In this document: piece by piece, positions 1 through 9,021 of the stretch
Layout of the letters: the number at the start of each line of letters is the position of its first letter
Numbering within the stretch: the first letter of the stretch is position 1
Translations under genes and position numbers: made by a program
From: Pseudactinotalea terrae
GTDB lineage: Bacteria; Actinomycetota; Actinomycetes; Actinomycetales; Beutenbergiaceae
Length of the DNA stretch: 64,000 bases
Assembly: GCF_009733845.1 (NCBI RefSeq)
Contig: NZ_WNXZ01000006.1
Span: 248,001 to 312,000 of the forward strand
Direction of reading: 5' to 3'
Notes under the pieces: model-generated
Database searches by the model: none
The model's input: the letters and a program-made list of their open reading frames with translations, nothing else
What the model was told of the DNA's origin: nothing

Positions 1-941
1 GGCAGGGCGAGCTCGGGCTCTGGCCGCCGAGCCTCGGGCAGGAGGCGGCCCAGGTCGGCTCCGCCCGGGCTCTGCGCCCCCAGGACTTCGTGTTCCCCTC
101 CTACCGCGAGCACGGCGTGGCGTGGGTCCGCGGCCTGGACATGCGCCGGCTGCTCGTCCTCTACCGCGGCCGCGACCACGGCGGCTGGGACGCCTACCAG
201 CACAACTACAACGTGCCCACGCTCGTGATCGGTGCGCACACGCTGCACGCCACCGGCTACGGCATGGGCATCCAGCGCGACGGCGACATCGGCACCGGCG
301 ACCCCGACCGCGACCGGGCCGTCGTGGCGTACTTCGGCGACGGCGCCACCTCGCAGGGTGATGTCAGCGAGGCAATGGTCTTCGCCTCCGCCGCCTCGGT
401 GCCGGTGGTGTTCTTCTGCCAGAACAACCAGTGGGCGATCTCGGTCCCGACCGCCAAGCAGAGCCGGATCCCGCTCGTGCACCGGGGCGAGGGCTTCGGC
501 ATCCCCTCGGTCCGGGTCGACGGCAACGACGTCATCGCCTGCTACGCCGTCATGGACGAGGCGCTCGAGCGTGCGCACAACGGTGGCGGCCCCACCTTCA
601 TCGAGGCCGTGACCTACCGGATGGGCGCCCACACCACCTCGGACGATCCCACCCGCTACCGCAGCCGTGCCGAGGAGGAGCACTGGCGCCAGCGCGATCC
701 GATCGCCCGCCTGCGCATCCACCTGGAGAAGTCGGGCACGGCGCCCGAGTTCTTCGACCGCGTCGAGGCCGAGGCCGACCGGCTCGGCGAGGACACCCGC
801 GCGTTCTGCCGCGCACTCGACAAGCCGGACCCGGAGTCGATGTTCGACCACGTGTACGCCACCTCGAACTCCCAGATCGAGCGCGAACGCGCATGGTTCC
901 GTGACTACGAGGCCTCGTTCGACCAGGAGGCCCAGCGATGA
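1..941 (+). CDS. pdhA: 2-oxoacid (pyruvate-type) dehydrogenase E1 component, alpha subunit, 5'-partial
   Basis: Thiamine-diphosphate-dependent alpha subunit that decarboxylates a 2-oxoacid and, with the beta subunit, transfers the acyl group to the lipoyl arm of E2. The reading frame is already open at base 3 and reads QGELGLWPPSLGQEA then DFVFPSYREHG, conserved E1alpha sequence, so the true start lies upstream of the window; the GTG at 90 is internal. The TPP-binding segment GDGATSQGD and the downstream FFCQNNQWAIS are intact. The stop overlaps the next ATG by 4 bp, so it is co-translated with E1beta. Substrate choice (pyruvate or branched-chain oxoacid) cannot be settled from sequence alone. 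Confidence 0.95.
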   Translation, partial: QGELGLWPPSLGQEAAQVGSARALRPQDFVFPSYREHGVAWVRGLDMRRLLVLYRGRDHGGWDAYQHNYNVPTLVIGAHTLHATGYGMGIQRDGDIGTGDPDRDRAVVAYFGDGATSQGDVSEAMVFASAASVPVVFFCQNNQWAISVPTAKQSRIPLVHRGEGFGIPSVRVDGNDVIACYAVMDEALERAHNGGGPTFIEAVTYRMGAHTTSDDPTRYRSRAEEEHWRQRDPIARLRIHLEKSGTAPEFFDRVEAEADRLGEDTRAFCRALDKPDPESMFDHVYATSNSQIERERAWFRDYEASFDQEAQR

Positions 942-1963
942 CCGAACGCATCGCGATGGCCAAGGCCATCAACCTCGGGCTGCGCCGCGCCATGGAGCGC
1001 GACAGCAAGGTCATGATCATGGGTGAGGACGTCGGCCCCCTCGGCGGCGTGTTCCGCGTGACCGACAGCCTGCAGAAGGACTTCGGGGACTCCCGTGTGG
1101 TCGACACCCCGCTCGCCGAGTCCGGGATCATCGGCACCGCGATCGGGCTCGCCTACGCCGGCTACCGCCCGGTCTGCGAGATCCAGTTCGACGGCTTCAT
1201 CTTCCCGGCCTTCGACCAGATCACGACCCAGCTCGCCAAGGCGCGCTACCGCAGCGGTGGGCGGGTGAAGTTCCCGATCGTCATCCGCGTCCCCTACGGC
1301 GGCGGCATCGGCGCCGTCGAGCACCACAGCGAGTCGCCGGAGGCGCTGTTCGCGCACACGGCTGGCCTGCGCGTGATGAGCCCGGCGACGCCGTCGGACG
1401 CGTTCGCCATGATCCAGCAGGCGATCGCGAGCCCGGACCCGATCCTGTTCTTCGAGCCCAAGGCTCGGTACTGGGACAAGGAAGACGTGGACCTCCAGGC
1501 CGACGACGCGGCGCTGGGGCTGATCCCTGCTCCCGACGGCGCGGTGCCGGGTGTCGCGGGGCTGGAGCGCGCGCGTGTGCTCACCTCGGGCACGGAGGTG
1601 ACGATCGCCGCGTACGGGCCGACCGTCAAGACCGCCCTCAGCGCGGCGCGCGTGGCCGGCGAGGAGGGGCGCAGCATCGAGGTCATCGACCTGCGCTCGA
1701 TCTCGCCGCTCGACATCGACACGGTCGCGACCTCGGTCACCAAGACCGGTCGACTGGTCGTGGTGCACGAGGCGCCGACGTTCTTCGGCGCAGGCGCCGA
1801 GCTCGCGGCCGCCGTGACCGAGAAGTGCTTCTACTCGATGCAGGCGCCGGTGCTGCGGGTCGGTGGCTTCCACACCCCCTACCCGCCTGCGAACATCGAG
1901 GAGGAGTACCTGCCCAGCCTGGACCGGGTGCTCGACGCCGTCGACGCCACCCTCGCCTACTGA
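938..1963 (+). CDS. 2-oxoacid dehydrogenase E1 component, beta subunit
   Basis: Beta subunit of the E1 heterotetramer. It contributes the second half of the thiamine-diphosphate site and the E2-binding surface. The N-terminus MTERIAMAKAINLGLR followed by GEDVG and the block VRVPYGGGIGAVEHHSES are typical of the family, and 341 residues is near the usual length of 325-350. The ATG overlaps the E1alpha stop (ATGA), and E2 starts 15 bp downstream, so the three genes form one operon. No E3 (lipoamide dehydrogenase) gene lies in the window after E2. Confidence 0.95.
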   Translation: MTERIAMAKAINLGLRRAMERDSKVMIMGEDVGPLGGVFRVTDSLQKDFGDSRVVDTPLAESGIIGTAIGLAYAGYRPVCEIQFDGFIFPAFDQITTQLAKARYRSGGRVKFPIVIRVPYGGGIGAVEHHSESPEALFAHTAGLRVMSPATPSDAFAMIQQAIASPDPILFFEPKARYWDKEDVDLQADDAALGLIPAPDGAVPGVAGLERARVLTSGTEVTIAAYGPTVKTALSAARVAGEEGRSIEVIDLRSISPLDIDTVATSVTKTGRLVVVHEAPTFFGAGAELAAAVTEKCFYSMQAPVLRVGGFHTPYPPANIEEEYLPSLDRVLDAVDATLAY

Positions 1964-1977
1964 GCCCCGGAGAACAC

Positions 1978-3369
1978 ATGCCTGCGTATCAACCGTTCAA
2001 CCTCCCCGATGTCGGGGAGGGCCTGACCGAGGCCGACATCGTCGAGTGGAAGGTGTCGCCCGGTGACACCGTGACCGTCAACCAGACGATCGTGGAGATC
2101 GAGACGGCGAAGTCCCTCGTGGAGCTGCCGAGCCCGTACGCGGGTGTGGTGCACGAGGTGCTGGCGGAGGTCGGCGCGAGCGTCGATGTCGGCAGCCCGA
2201 TCATCGTGATCGACACCGACCCGGGCGGGGAGGCGGCTGCGCCGAGCGACTCCGGCGGCGAGGCCGAGACCAGCGGCGACGTGCTCGTCGGGTACGGCAC
2301 GAAGGCGCCCAGCCAGGCCCGCCGCGCTCGCCGGCACGCGGGCACGACCGCCACGGCCGCGCCGGAGCAGCCACCCGCACCCGGACCCGAGCCCGAGCGG
2401 CTCGCGCCCGAGCCGGCCGTCGCAGCGCCGGAACCGGCGTCGCCGAGCGAGGCTGCGCCGTCGTCGGCCGTGCTGGCCAAGCCGCCGGTACGGAAGCTGG
2501 CCAAGGATCTGGGCGTGGACCTGTCCCGGCTCAAGGGCACCGGCCCGGGTGGCATCGTCACCCGCGAGGATGTCAACGCTGCGGTCGAGAACGAGCAGCC
2601 CGAGCGGCTGGTCGTCTACCCGGGCGACGACCGGCCGTGGCTCGACGGCGGCACCGTCTCGGCCGACGGGCGCACCACGCGCGTACCGGTGCGCAGCGTG
2701 CGCCGCCGCACCGCCGAGGCGATGGTGGCGAGCGCCTTCAGCGCCCCGCACGTCACGGTCATCACGGCCACCGACGTCACCAAGACGATGAAGCTCGTCA
2801 AGACGCTCCGCGAGGAGCGCGACTTCGCCGACGTCAGGGTCACGCCCACGCTGATCGCGGCGAAGGCGCTGATCCTGGCGATCCGGCGCCACCCGGAGAT
2901 CAGCGCGGCGTGGGACGACGAGACCCAGGAGATCGTCTACAAGCACTACATCAACCTCGGTATCGCTGCCGCCACCCCGCGCGGGCTGGTGGTGCCGAAC
3001 ATCAAGGATGCGCACCGGCTCGGGCTGCACGATCTCGCGCTCGCGCTCAGCGAGCTCACCACGACCGCGCGCGCGGGGAGGACCACGCCCGCGGCGATGA
3101 CCGGCGGCACCGTGACGATCACCAACATCGGCACCTTCGGCATCGACACCGGCACCCCGATCCTCAACCCGGGGGAGTCGGCGATCCTCGCCGTCGGCGC
3201 CATCACCAAGCGCCCCTGGGTGCACAAGAACAAGGTCAAGCCCCGCTGGGTCACCCGCCTCGCGCTCAGCTTCGACCACCGGCTGGTGGACGGCGAGCTG
3301 GGGAGCCGGGTGCTCCAGGACGTCGCTGCGACCCTCAACGATCCGGCCCGCGGGCTGGTCTGGGGCTGA
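1978..3369 (+). CDS. Dihydrolipoamide acyltransferase (E2) of a 2-oxoacid dehydrogenase complex
   Basis: Core acyltransferase of the complex, 463 residues. A single N-terminal lipoyl domain (about residues 5-80, lipoyl-lysine in EIETAKS) is followed by an Ala/Pro/Glu-rich linker, a peripheral subunit-binding domain (about 160-200, VRKLAKDLGVDLSRLKGTGP) and the catalytic domain ending in SFDHRLVDG with the active-site His. The start is the ATG at 1978, after GGAGAACAC; a longer open frame begins upstream but only overlaps E1beta. One lipoyl domain is the arrangement usual in branched-chain-type E2s. It is the last gene before two strong hairpins. Confidence 0.95.
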   Translation: MPAYQPFNLPDVGEGLTEADIVEWKVSPGDTVTVNQTIVEIETAKSLVELPSPYAGVVHEVLAEVGASVDVGSPIIVIDTDPGGEAAAPSDSGGEAETSGDVLVGYGTKAPSQARRARRHAGTTATAAPEQPPAPGPEPERLAPEPAVAAPEPASPSEAAPSSAVLAKPPVRKLAKDLGVDLSRLKGTGPGGIVTREDVNAAVENEQPERLVVYPGDDRPWLDGGTVSADGRTTRVPVRSVRRRTAEAMVASAFSAPHVTVITATDVTKTMKLVKTLREERDFADVRVTPTLIAAKALILAIRRHPEISAAWDDETQEIVYKHYINLGIAAATPRGLVVPNIKDAHRLGLHDLALALSELTTTARAGRTTPAAMTGGTVTITNIGTFGIDTGTPILNPGESAILAVGAITKRPWVHKNKVKPRWVTRLALSFDHRLVDGELGSRVLQDVAATLNDPARGLVWG

Positions 3370-3452
3370 GCCGCACGCGACGGACTCCCTCACGCGGCCA
3401 AGAGGTCGCTACCCGGTGAGCGGCGGCCCCGCCCGGCCACGCCCCGCACCCG

Positions 3453-3478
3453 GCCGCGGCCGCACACGCGGCCGCGGC
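3453..3478. terminator. GC-only 11-bp hairpin between convergent operons
   Basis: Positions 3453-3463 pair perfectly with 3468-3478 around the loop ACAC; every stem base is G or C. It lies 84 bp after the E2 stop and upstream of the convergent 3601-4497 gene end. There is no T-run, as is common for actinobacterial terminators. It probably acts on both strands; this is an inference from position and stability. Confidence 0.5.
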
Positions 3479-3490
3479 TCCGCACCCGGC

Positions 3491-3558
3491 CGAGATCGTA
3501 GGTTTGCGGCGAGATCGTAGATCCAGATCTACGATCTCGCCGTCAATCTACGATCTCG
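3491..3558. repeat. Four copies of a GAGATCGTAG-type 12-mer forming a 17-bp palindromic hairpin
   Basis: Two forward copies (3491-3501 and 3509-3521) and two reverse copies (3528-3541 and 3546-3558) of CGAGATCGTAG(A) are packed into 68 bp. The central two form a perfect inverted repeat: 3507-3523 pairs with 3526-3542 around CA. It sits between convergent genes, so it may act as a second bidirectional terminator. The repeated 12-mer and lower GC than the neighbours suggest a dispersed intergenic repeat (REP-like) instead. Confidence 0.6.
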
Positions 3559-3600
3559 ACGGCGGTGGGGTGCGGGCGGCTACCGGTAGCGAGTGCCGTG

Positions 3601-4497
3601 CTACCAGTTCTGGCCGGAGCCGTTGCCGCCGCCGGAGGCCTGCTCCTCGGCGTCGGCGGACTGCTGAGCCTCCTCGTTGCGGGACTCGAGCTCCTCCTGC
3701 TGCGGGTCGGTCGACTGGCTCTCGCCACCGGAACCGGACTCGCTCGGGCTCTCGGACTCGCCCTCGCCGGAGCTCTCGCCGTCGGTGGGGGACTCGCCCT
3801 CGTCGGAGGACTCGCCGTCGGTGGGGGTCTCGGACTCGCCCGAGGACTCGCCGTCGGTGGGCTCCTCGCCCTCCTGCTCCTGCTGCTGTTGCTGCTCCTC
3901 GGCCTCGCCCTGGCTCTCCTCCTGGCGCTCCTCGGCCTCCTGGGCCTCCTCGCCGCCGTTGCCGCCACCCTCGCCGCAGTTGGACAGCATCTCCTGGGCC
4001 TGCGCGTAGTAGTCGGCCCCCATCGCGGGGTCGGAGGCGGCCATCGCCTCGTCGCCGAGCCCCTCGAGGGCGAGCGAGTAGTTGGTGCGCACGTCGCACT
4101 CTTCCTTGGCCGGCGGCTCGCCCTGAGGTGCCTTGGGCACCAGGTCGAGCGCGACGGCGAGGTGCTGGGTGGACTGGAAGAACTGACCGCTGGCGTAGAC
4201 CGCCGTGCCCTGGTTGAAGTGCGCCTTCCAGGGCTCGATGACGTTGAAGAACTCCAACGACTCGAACCGGTCGGCGGCCGTGTTGTAGTTCGCGTGGTCG
4301 TAGGCCGAGCTGCCGGCCATGTTGACCGCCACGGCCGAGAGCAGCTTGAGCGCCGCGAGGAGAGCGATCAGCATCAGCGGCGCCGACCACAGCAGCAGCC
4401 GCTTGCGCTTGGTCCGAAGCTCCTCCGCGAACTTCGCGTCGCGGATCTCCTCGGTCGTCTTGAACTCCCCTGGCGGCGGCAGGATGTCGAGGGACAT
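3601..4497 (-). CDS. Membrane-anchored TPR-like protein with long acidic tail (BatC-like)
   Basis: 298 residues. A basic N-terminus is followed by one membrane helix (about 37-58, LLLWSAPLMLIALLAALKLL). Next comes a helical region with TPR character (about 60-165, including YDHANYNTAADRFESLEFF and FNQGTAVYASGQF). The tail, about 175-298, is nearly all Glu, Gln, Ser and Gly and contains three PTDGESS repeats. It is the last gene of the MoxR/VWA operon, where the Bat systems place a TPR protein. A scaffold role for the two VWA proteins is inferred from context. The tail looks like low-complexity expansion and its length probably varies between strains. Confidence 0.75.
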   Translation of the reverse strand: MSLDILPPPGEFKTTEEIRDAKFAEELRTKRKRLLLWSAPLMLIALLAALKLLSAVAVNMAGSSAYDHANYNTAADRFESLEFFNVIEPWKAHFNQGTAVYASGQFFQSTQHLAVALDLVPKAPQGEPPAKEECDVRTNYSLALEGLGDEAMAASDPAMGADYYAQAQEMLSNCGEGGGNGGEEAQEAEERQEESQGEAEEQQQQQEQEGEEPTDGESSGESETPTDGESSDEGESPTDGESSGEGESESPSESGSGGESQSTDPQQEELESRNEEAQQSADAEEQASGGGNGSGQNW

Positions 4498-4499
4498 CG

Positions 4500-5564
4500 C
4501 TAGCCTCCCTTCCCGCTCATGGCCATGGCCCGGTGCCGGTCACGGCGCTGCGGCTCGCTGTCGCGCTTGCGCTTGGGAACCTCGCGGGAGAGGTTCCAGG
4601 CCTCCCACGCGAGCAGCAGCCCGAGCAGCACGGCCGCAGGCCAGTACACGTCGGTATATGTCGTCAGGTCGCGCCGTCCGTCGTCGGCGATGGCCTGCAG
4701 GTCGATGTCCTCGACGAGAGCGCCGAGATCGTCCGGGGCGATCCTGTGCGAGTACTGCACGCCGAGCTGGTCGGCGACCGTGCGCAGCGCGGTCTCGTCG
4801 ATGCGGGAGATCGCGTCGGCGCCGCCCTCGTCGGTGATGTACGGGGCGTCGGTGCCGTAGCCGGAGCTGTCGGTGCCGTCGTAGCTGCGCATGCGGCCAC
4901 CCTCGGCGGTGCCGTAGCCGAGCACGGCGCCGCCGTCGATGAGCGGGGCGAGATCGGCGAACGACGCGAAGCCGTCACCGGCGTCGGAGTTCGACCCGTT
5001 GGTGTTCTCGCCGTCGGACATGAAGAAGACGAGGCGCACGTTCGAGGGGTTGCGCTCCTCGGCGGCCTCCAGCGTGGTCCGCAGCTGATCGAGCGGACGG
5101 TCGATCGAGGACCCGGCCGAGTAGGCCGTGATCTCCTGGTGCACCGTGTCGGCCCACGAGCGGACCGCCCGCGAGTCGGTCGTCAGCGGCAGCTGCCGCG
5201 TCGACTGGGAGTCGAACGCGATGATCGCGTACCTGGACCCGGGCAGCTCCTGCGTGAGCGCGACCATGTCGTTCGCGACGCCGTGCAGGCGGGGCTCGCT
5301 GCCGTTCCAGTCCTCGGCCGCCATCGATCCGGTCCTGTCGACGACGAAGTACAGCTCGGCGTTCGAGACCAGCCCGTCGTTCTCCGTGCTCGGGATCGCG
5401 GGGCACAGGCCGATGACTGCCACGCACGCGACCATCGCGGTGCGGCGCACCCAGTCGAGTCGCCGCTCACCTCGGGAGGCGCGCAGCTGCCACACGCAGA
5501 GCACGAGCAGCGGTACGAAGACCGCGATCATCGCCCACAAGGGCCAGAGCATCCGCAGGGTCAT
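4500..5564 (-). CDS. VWA-domain membrane protein (BatB-like)
   Basis: 354 residues. There are two N-terminal membrane helices (about 8-25 and 42-60), then a von Willebrand A domain from about 70 to 300, then a C-terminal membrane helix near WPAAVLLGLLLAWEAW. The metal site begins VDRTGSMAAEDW, a D-x-T-x-S variant of the usual DxSxS; the later Asp is in FFMSDGENTNG. The start ATG at 5564 overlaps the stop of the preceding VWA gene by 4 bp. Together with its neighbour it probably forms a periplasmic or cell-surface VWA pair controlled by the MoxR ATPase. The substrate is unknown. Confidence 0.85.
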   Translation of the reverse strand: MTLRMLWPLWAMIAVFVPLLVLCVWQLRASRGERRLDWVRRTAMVACVAVIGLCPAIPSTENDGLVSNAELYFVVDRTGSMAAEDWNGSEPRLHGVANDMVALTQELPGSRYAIIAFDSQSTRQLPLTTDSRAVRSWADTVHQEITAYSAGSSIDRPLDQLRTTLEAAEERNPSNVRLVFFMSDGENTNGSNSDAGDGFASFADLAPLIDGGAVLGYGTAEGGRMRSYDGTDSSGYGTDAPYITDEGGADAISRIDETALRTVADQLGVQYSHRIAPDDLGALVEDIDLQAIADDGRRDLTTYTDVYWPAAVLLGLLLAWEAWNLSREVPKRKRDSEPQRRDRHRAMAMSGKGG

Positions 5565-6598
5565 GTCTTGATCCTCCAGACCGCCAGCACGTAGAGGGCG
5601 ACGGCGACCACCAGCCAGGCGAAGTAGCGCTCGGGTCTGTCGGTGATCACCACATCGGCATCGGCATCGAGATCGACCGCCTGCTGCGCGGCGATCTGGT
5701 CGACGACCTGCGACACCAGATCCGGGTCCGAGGCCTCGAAGAAGAGCCCGTCATGACCCTCGACGACGTCGCGATACTCCTTCTCCTCGGCGGCCGAGGA
5801 GGAGGTGGACTCGCCTGCGTAGATACCGAACAGCGAGATCTCCCGCTCCGCGACGAAGTCACCTGCCTCGGGCAGCGTGTAGACGGGGTTCCCCAACAGC
5901 TGGTTGTCGGTCGCGAGGATGATCGACCGCGACCGCTCGGTCTCCTTCTCGTCGAACATCAGCGCACAGGTGGCCAGGCCGTCGCCCACGAGCGAGGACT
6001 CGTCGTCACCCATGCCGGTGGTGCCGGTGAGGTACTCGATCAGCCGGTCGTAGTGAGCGGGGTCGAAGGACCAGTCGCTGAGCGAGTCGACGTCGAAGTC
6101 GAGCACGTCAGCGGCGTACCGGAGCTCCTCCTCGACCAGCTGGTAGTCGTCGGTGAGCGGGAACACCGTACGGGAGGTCGAGTTCCAGATCGACAGCGCG
6201 ATGCGTTCGCCCTGGAACGAGGGGAGCAGCTCCAGGAACCTCTCGACCACCTCGGTGTCGAACTCCAGCATCGACCCGGACACGTCGAGGCACAGCACGA
6301 TGTCGCGGGTGGCCAGCTCCTCCGAGCGGACCTGCCGATCGACGGGGCGGGATGCGAGCAGACCGGTCGCGACCGTGGTGCCGAGCAGCACCACCGCGAC
6401 GAGGGACAGCAGCAGCTTGTAGCGCGACAGCCGCGACTTGAACGACGGGAGCGTGGGCAGGTAGCCCGCGTTCGCCACCCACGTGACGTTGCGGCGCTCG
6501 CTCTTGGGTCGGCGGGCGAACCAGCCGATGACGCCGAGCACGATCACGACGCCGATGACCACCCACAGCGCCCAGCCGTGCATGTAGTGGTTCACCAC
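5561..6598 (-). CDS. VWA-domain membrane protein (BatA-like)
   Basis: 345 residues, with the standard Bat layout: an N-terminal helix (about 8-27), a second helix (about 62-82), a VWA domain (about 95-300) and a C-terminal helix (about 322-341). The MIDAS motif is canonical, CLDVSGSM (DxSxS), and IILATDNQ supplies the distal Asp. It overlaps both neighbours by a few bases, so translation is coupled. The ATG at 6598 is inside the end of the 6592-7083 gene. The family works with MoxR AAA+ ATPases in metal insertion or complex assembly; no specific client can be read here. Confidence 0.87.
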   Translation of the reverse strand: MVNHYMHGWALWVVIGVVIVLGVIGWFARRPKSERRNVTWVANAGYLPTLPSFKSRLSRYKLLLSLVAVVLLGTTVATGLLASRPVDRQVRSEELATRDIVLCLDVSGSMLEFDTEVVERFLELLPSFQGERIALSIWNSTSRTVFPLTDDYQLVEEELRYAADVLDFDVDSLSDWSFDPAHYDRLIEYLTGTTGMGDDESSLVGDGLATCALMFDEKETERSRSIILATDNQLLGNPVYTLPEAGDFVAEREISLFGIYAGESTSSSAAEEKEYRDVVEGHDGLFFEASDPDLVSQVVDQIAAQQAVDLDADADVVITDRPERYFAWLVVAVALYVLAVWRIKT

Positions 6599-7083
6599 TG
6601 CTCGACCACCGCCCGCGCGTTGGTGGTCGCTGCCAGCGCCTCGGCGTCGGAGTCGACGGCGAAGGCCGGCTCCTCGTACTCGCTCAGCAACGCAGCCAAC
6701 CTGTCGGTGCCCGCGATCTTGGCGATCTCGTCCACGGTCAGCGAGCTGGTGTCCATGCGCAGCCGCCCGTTGGCGAACTCACGCATGATGTGGTTGAGGT
6801 CCAGGTGCAGGGTCCGCAGGTCGGTGCTGCCCTCACGGTAGGCGTCCTCCGCCTTCGCGATGTCGGCCAGCGTGCGCTGCCGCAGCCCGGAGAACCGGTC
6901 GCCGCGGCCGCCCTTGTCCTCGTAGGGGCGCGCGCGGGTGTACCAGAGCACCCACCAGAGCCAGCCACCGATGAGCACGAGCAGGGCACCACCGACGATC
7001 GGCACCCAGGTGGCGTACGCCGCGGGCGCGACCGGGTCATGGACCTCCACGGCCCACACCGGTGCGAGATCAGCCGCGAACAC
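6592..7083 (-). CDS. Single-pass membrane protein of the MoxR/VWA operon (DUF4381-like)
   Basis: 163 residues with a short extracytoplasmic N-terminus, one membrane helix at about 28-48 (WVPIVGGALLVLIGGWLWWVLW) and a cytoplasmic helical domain rich in charged residues (GLRQRTLADIAKAEDAYREG). The size, topology and position between DUF58 and VWA genes match the small DUF4381-type component of Bat operons. I assign it by context more than by motif. It overlaps the DUF58 gene by 14 bp and the next VWA gene by 7 bp. Confidence 0.65.
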   Translation of the reverse strand: MFAADLAPVWAVEVHDPVAPAAYATWVPIVGGALLVLIGGWLWWVLWYTRARPYEDKGGRGDRFSGLRQRTLADIAKAEDAYREGSTDLRTLHLDLNHIMREFANGRLRMDTSSLTVDEIAKIAGTDRLAALLSEYEEPAFAVDSDAEALAATTNARAVVEQW

Positions 7084-7960
7084 GCTTCTGCCTTCTCAAC
7101 AGGTCGATCAAGGCGTCGATCAGCTGGTCCTCACTGGTGGCGGTGACCGCCTCGACACCCCGGCGCCGCAGCAGCGCCGTGGCATCCTGGCGGCGCCGCA
7201 GGGCGTACTCCTGCGCCTCGGTCACCAGGTCTTTGCGGGAGCGGAGGAAGGCGGGGATGTCGAGCGGGGTGTCGACGTCGTCGATCACCTCGTCGGGGTC
7301 GTCGGTAGGGAGTCGGTCGGCGATCTGCACGACCATCACCTCGTGGCGGGTGCGCAGGCGCTTGAGCGCCAGCTCGTGCTCGGGCTCGGGGCGTGCCTCG
7401 TCGGTGATGATCACCACGAGCGACTTCCGCGTGAACCACGTGAGCACGCGGTCCAGCACCCGGTTGAGGTTGCTCGGCGGTGCCTCGAGGTCGAACATCG
7501 CCTCGACGCGGCGCAGCAGCATCTCCATGTGCGAGCCACCGCCGCGCGCGGGGATCTGCACGGTCCGCTCGTCGTCGCCCGCGACCAGGGCCACCAGGTC
7601 ACCACGGTTGCGGGCGAGGTAGCAGATGATCTCGGCGGCGAAGACCGCCAGCGAGGCCTTGGTGGCGCCGTCGGGCGCGGTGGCGGCCATGTTGCGGCCG
7701 GTGTCGACGGCGATCACCATCGCCACGTTGGAGTCGCGCACGAACCGGCGGATCACCGGCTGCCCGACCGAGGCCGTGGCCTTCCAGTCGATGTCGGAGA
7801 CGTCATCGCCGAACTGGTAGAGCGCCATCTCGTCGAAGTCCTGGCCGTGGCCGGAGTAGATCGACCGGTGCCGGCCCTCGAGCAGCCCGGACGCGCGGCG
7901 AACCGTCGGCAGGTCCAGGCGAGCCCGGATCTTGGCGAGTCGAGATGTGGACGATGCCAT
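7070..7960 (-). CDS. DUF58 domain protein
   Basis: 296 residues. It carries the DUF58 signature: GRHRSIYSGHGQDFDEMALYQ, then DIDWKATASVGQPVIRRF, followed by a VWA-like fold with VIAVDTGRNMAAT and LVVIITDEARPEPE. DUF58 proteins are nearly always encoded beside moxR and VWA genes and are cytoplasmic partners of that system; biochemical function is undefined. The gap to moxR is 41 bp. The start ATG at 7960 is preceded by GAAGGGAGCACCG, a good ribosome site. Confidence 0.9.
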   Translation of the reverse strand: MASSTSRLAKIRARLDLPTVRRASGLLEGRHRSIYSGHGQDFDEMALYQFGDDVSDIDWKATASVGQPVIRRFVRDSNVAMVIAVDTGRNMAATAPDGATKASLAVFAAEIICYLARNRGDLVALVAGDDERTVQIPARGGGSHMEMLLRRVEAMFDLEAPPSNLNRVLDRVLTWFTRKSLVVIITDEARPEPEHELALKRLRTRHEVMVVQIADRLPTDDPDEVIDDVDTPLDIPAFLRSRKDLVTEAQEYALRRRQDATALLRRRGVEAVTATSEDQLIDALIDLLRRQKRVRG

Positions 7961-8001
7961 CGGTGCTCCCTTCGCTGTCGTCGGTGCCGGTCCGGGGCGG
8001 A

Positions 8002-9021
8002 TCAGGGGCTCGGGACGGCCGCGAACACGGCGTCCACGAGCGCCTCGGGCGCCACGTTGTTGGCGAGTGCGTCGTAGGTGCGAACGATGCGGTGCCGCAG
8101 CACCGAGTGCCTCAACGCCTTCACGTCGTCGGGAACCACGTAGGAGCGGCCGGACTGCACCGCGAGCGCCTGCGCGACCCGCATCAGCGCGATGCCACCA
8201 CGAGGGGAGGCGCCCACCCGGACGTGCTGGTTGAGGTTCGGCAGCGGCCGCGGGCCGCCGCCGCGCGAGGTGTTGATGATCGCGACGATGTACTGCTTGA
8301 TCGATGTGTCGACGTACACCTTCTGCACGAGCTGCTGCAGGAACTCGACGTCGCTCAGTGCGATCGGCGAGACCGTCAGCGGTGCCGTCATCGACCCGTC
8401 GTTGATGCGCACGAGGATGTCCACCTCCTCGTCCGGTGCCGGGTAGGTGAGCACCTCCTTCATGAGGAACCGGTCCATCTGGGCCTCGGGCAGCACGTAG
8501 GTGCCCTCTTCCTCGATGGGGTTCTGGGTGGCCAGCACCATGAAGGGCTTGGGCAGCGGGAAGACCTCGCCACCGATCGAGGTCTGCTTCTCCTGCATCG
8601 CCTCGAGCATCGCCGACTGCGTCTTCGCGCTCGACCGGTTGATCTCGTCCAGCAGCACGAGGTTCGCGTGGACCGGGCCGAGCTGCGTGGTGAACTCACC
8701 CGTGGCCTGGTTGTAGATCTGGGTGCCGACGATGTCGTTCGGCATCAGGTCGGGAGTGCACTGGATGCGGTGGAACGAACCGCTGACCGAGGAGGCCAAG
8801 GTCTGCGCCGCCGTCGTCTTGGCCAGCCCGGGGACCGACTCCAGCAGCACGTGACCGCCGGCGAGGAGCGAGCTGACCAGCGCCGTGCGCAAGCCCTGCT
8901 GACCGACGATCCGCTGATCGAACACTCGCGCGACCCGCGAGAGCAGCTCGGTGGCACGCCGGGAGTCGTCGTAGGAGATCGGCGAGGTCTGCGGTGCCAG
9001 GCTCGAAGAGGTGGTGGACAT
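8002..9021 (-). CDS. MoxR-family AAA+ ATPase
   Basis: AAA+ chaperone-like ATPase heading the operon. The Walker A region is LLESVPGLAKTT, Walker B is LVLLDEINRS, and the sensor region TQNPIEEEGTYVLPEAQMDRF is a MoxR hallmark. About 339 residues. The ATG at 9021 follows GGGAG; an in-frame GTG at 9030 is the alternative start. MoxR proteins remodel partners carrying VWA domains, and two such partners are encoded downstream. The promoter must lie in 9022-9482, shared with the divergent LuxR gene. Confidence 0.93.
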   Translation of the reverse strand: MSTTSSSLAPQTSPISYDDSRRATELLSRVARVFDQRIVGQQGLRTALVSSLLAGGHVLLESVPGLAKTTAAQTLASSVSGSFHRIQCTPDLMPNDIVGTQIYNQATGEFTTQLGPVHANLVLLDEINRSSAKTQSAMLEAMQEKQTSIGGEVFPLPKPFMVLATQNPIEEEGTYVLPEAQMDRFLMKEVLTYPAPDEEVDILVRINDGSMTAPLTVSPIALSDVEFLQQLVQKVYVDTSIKQYIVAIINTSRGGGPRPLPNLNQHVRVGASPRGGIALMRVAQALAVQSGRSYVVPDDVKALRHSVLRHRIVRTYDALANNVAPEALVDAVFAAVPSP

